6,677 bases of DNA from an uncultured Gammaproteobacteria bacterium (GTDB lineage Bacteria > Pseudomonadota > Gammaproteobacteria > CAIUAS01): the NCBI GenBank assembly GCA_903897205.1, contig CAIUAS010000230.1, forward strand, positions 1-6,677, given 5' to 3'. Below are positions 5,489 to 6,677 of this stretch, piece by piece. The notes under the pieces were generated by a model. It did not search any database and had not been told where the DNA came from. It saw nothing but the letters and a program-made list of their open reading frames with translations. Numbering within the stretch: the first letter of the stretch is position 1; each line of letters opens with the position of its first letter. A program made the translations under genes and the position numbers.

Positions 5489-5508
5489 TAAAACTTATTT
5501 AAATCAAT

Positions 5509-5659
5509 TTTACTAGGGCCTGTCGTCAATTCTACGATGCTGGCTGTGACGTGCTTGCCCATTGCGGCACTTAATTTTCAAGTTGTTGCTGACTATGAAA
5601 AAGTTACCGCTAGATAAAGACAGCCAAAATAGCGTAGAATAACGAATAATTTTAGTAAA
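5509..5659. repeat. Long imperfect inverted repeat downstream of lexA, possible second MITE
   Basis: About 40 bp at each end pair in blocks: TTTACTA (5509-5515) with TAGTAAA (5653-5659), ATTCTACG (5529-5536) with CGTAGAAT (5633-5640), and TGGCTGT (5541-5547) with ACAGCCA (5620-5626), in the same order and nearly the same spacing. The 72-bp interior has no gene. The left arm is richer in GC (GGGCCTGTCGTC) than its surroundings. It starts 20 nt after the lexA stop and ends 84 nt before the next gene, and could fold in RNA from lexA. Its termini are unrelated to those of the element at 4679-4812. I cannot name a known IS with these ends. Confidence 0.5.
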
Positions 5660-5743
5660 TAAACCAATGGATAGCTTGTTCTAAATGTAGTGTTAACTAG
5701 CAATTATGCGACTAGTCTGTTGTTTAAGGTAAAGGGTTTGCCT

Positions 5744-6677
5744 ATGATTGATACTCAAATAACGGATATTAGCAGCTTATTTATAAGCTTAAGTAAGCTT
5801 TCGCGTCAAAATAAGCAGGCTGTTGCTGATTTAAATCAGACTATTAGCAGCACACTCGGGATACCATTACAAGCCATCATAGAAGCAACTGAATTCTTTC
5901 AAGAAAAAACATTGTCCCCACGCCAACAAAAAGAATTCATTGCGAACATCCAACATTTGGCGAATGAAATGCGGAATATTATCAATAATTTTGTCAACAT
6001 TTCACAGATAGCGCTTTCGCAAGAAAACGACCAAGCAAACACAGAAGAAGTTCCTGTCGATATCTCAAACTTAATTGGTGTGCAAACATTACTAATTGAT
6101 AACGTTCCTAAGCGTCGCAAAATATTGCAAGCAAAGCTGCAGGCACTAGGGTTGATTTGTAGTGTGAGCACGATAGAAGAAGCACTCCCTGCTTTACAAC
6201 AAGCTTTGCAGGCTAATTCACCTTATCAGATGGTTATTGTCAGTGATGAACACCTGGATCACCACGCTGCTTATTTGGGCCGCACCATAAAGGCTAATTC
6301 TCTTTTCCATAAAACCATGCCCGTATTACTACTTTCAACGGAACATCCTTTAGATTTTGAAATTGAACGAGCCCATTTCAGTGGTTTTACTTGCATATTA
6401 AATCAAACGCAAGCCTTCGCTAAAAAGCTAGCTGTCGCCTGGCAAACTTGGACTTCCAAAGCTTTATTTAACCAAAATACAGTCGCTAACTTGCCGCATA
6501 TTCTAGTAGTTGAGGATGAGCCTACTGGACAATTTAGCATGCAGTATCAACTCAAAGAGTTGGGCTTTAACGTCGATATTGCAGCCGATGGTCGAAAGGC
6601 GCTTAGGCTCTTAGAGAATAACCATTACGATTTAATTTTTATGGATATCGGCCTACCTGATATTAGTGGTTTAGAAG
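5744..6677 (+). CDS. Two-component protein: DHp-like, degenerate receiver, receiver (3' truncated)
   Basis: The frame is open for 311 codons to the window end. Residues 28-92 resemble a histidine-kinase DHp helical hairpin, but the S-H-E-L-R-T-P-L motif reads SSTLGIPL at 35-42, so the phospho-accepting His is Ser36 and the following acid and Arg are gone; no ATPase domain follows. Residues 113-236 look like a receiver in decline: LLIDN keeps one acid (D119), SDEHLD has D168 where the phospho-Asp belongs, S198/T199 are kept, but the conserved Lys is Asn220 or absent. Residues 252-311 begin a normal receiver with acid pair E257/D258 and phospho-acceptor D301 in FMDIGLPDISG. It probably receives phosphate from a separate hybrid kinase or Hpt protein; output and C-terminal domains are not visible. 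The ATG has AAAGGG 7 nt upstream. No clear promoter was found in the 84 nt after the inverted repeat. Confidence 0.85.
   Translation, partial: MIDTQITDISSLFISLSKLSRQNKQAVADLNQTISSTLGIPLQAIIEATEFFQEKTLSPRQQKEFIANIQHLANEMRNIINNFVNISQIALSQENDQANTEEVPVDISNLIGVQTLLIDNVPKRRKILQAKLQALGLICSVSTIEEALPALQQALQANSPYQMVIVSDEHLDHHAAYLGRTIKANSLFHKTMPVLLLSTEHPLDFEIERAHFSGFTCILNQTQAFAKKLAVAWQTWTSKALFNQNTVANLPHILVVEDEPTGQFSMQYQLKELGFNVDIAADGRKALRLLENNHYDLIFMDIGLPDISGLE

Noticed and set aside
5899..6171. 90-codon minus-strand frame under the two-component gene
   Set aside because: It is antisense to a well-supported coding frame with recognisable receiver motifs and has no family resemblance of its own.
1..6677. 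CRISPR array, rRNA, riboswitch or phage integrase
   Set aside because: No regularly spaced repeats, no conserved RNA core and no integrase or phage structural motifs were seen on either strand.

Overview
The window looks like a chromosomal stretch from a low-GC gammaproteobacterium of the Legionella/Coxiella kind (Legionellales). Three things point there: a surE, DedA-family, nlpD-like block (the neighbourhood that normally leads into rpoS in gammaproteobacteria), a small membrane protein of the Dot/Icm type IVB secretion family (IcmC/IcmD/DotV-like), and AT-rich sequence with AT-rich spacers. Species cannot be fixed from sequence alone.

Layout. Positions 1-4393 are a run of minus-strand genes, read from high to low coordinates: a family-4 uracil-DNA glycosylase (3632-4393), a GspH/FimT pseudopilin whose start overlaps it (3103-3654), a Dot/Icm-like membrane protein starting at a GTG (2619-2975), a secreted alpha/beta (dienelactone-type) hydrolase (1569-2597), surE (809-1567), a DedA/VTT membrane protein (92-685), and the first 29 codons of a lipoprotein that is probably nlpD (1-87). 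Spacing is tight from the Dot/Icm-like gene to surE (21 nt, then 1 nt) and from the DedA gene to nlpD (4 nt). Gaps of about 125 nt follow the pseudopilin gene and surE. No pcm lies between surE and the DedA gene, unlike in enterics and pseudomonads.

Positions 4394-4867 are a spacer with no convincing gene. It carries a 134-bp MITE-like element (4679-4812) with 32-bp imperfect terminal inverted repeats; a third, degenerate copy of the same terminus lies at 3069-3094 between the pseudopilin and Dot/Icm-like genes. The right terminus carries an extended -10-like sequence pointing at lexA. It abuts a perfect 12-bp inverted repeat, and a GTTC-N7-GTTC site sits just outside the left terminus.

Plus strand, 4868-5488: lexA, full length with the Ala-Gly cleavage site and Ser/Lys dyad. 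A second long imperfect inverted repeat follows (5509-5659). From 5744 to the window end runs an open, 3'-truncated two-component gene. It has a DHp-like four-helix segment without the phospho-accepting His, then a degenerate receiver, then an intact receiver.

Functionally the window mixes stress and stationary-phase genes (surE, nlpD), DNA repair and SOS control (uracil glycosylase, lexA), envelope functions (DedA, pseudopilin, secreted hydrolase, Dot/Icm-like protein) and a signalling protein. The points most worth a second look are the MITE-like family, the degenerate phosphorelay protein, the isolated Dot/Icm-like gene, the lexA upstream region, and the Cys-to-Ser change at an expected Fe-S ligand of the glycosylase.
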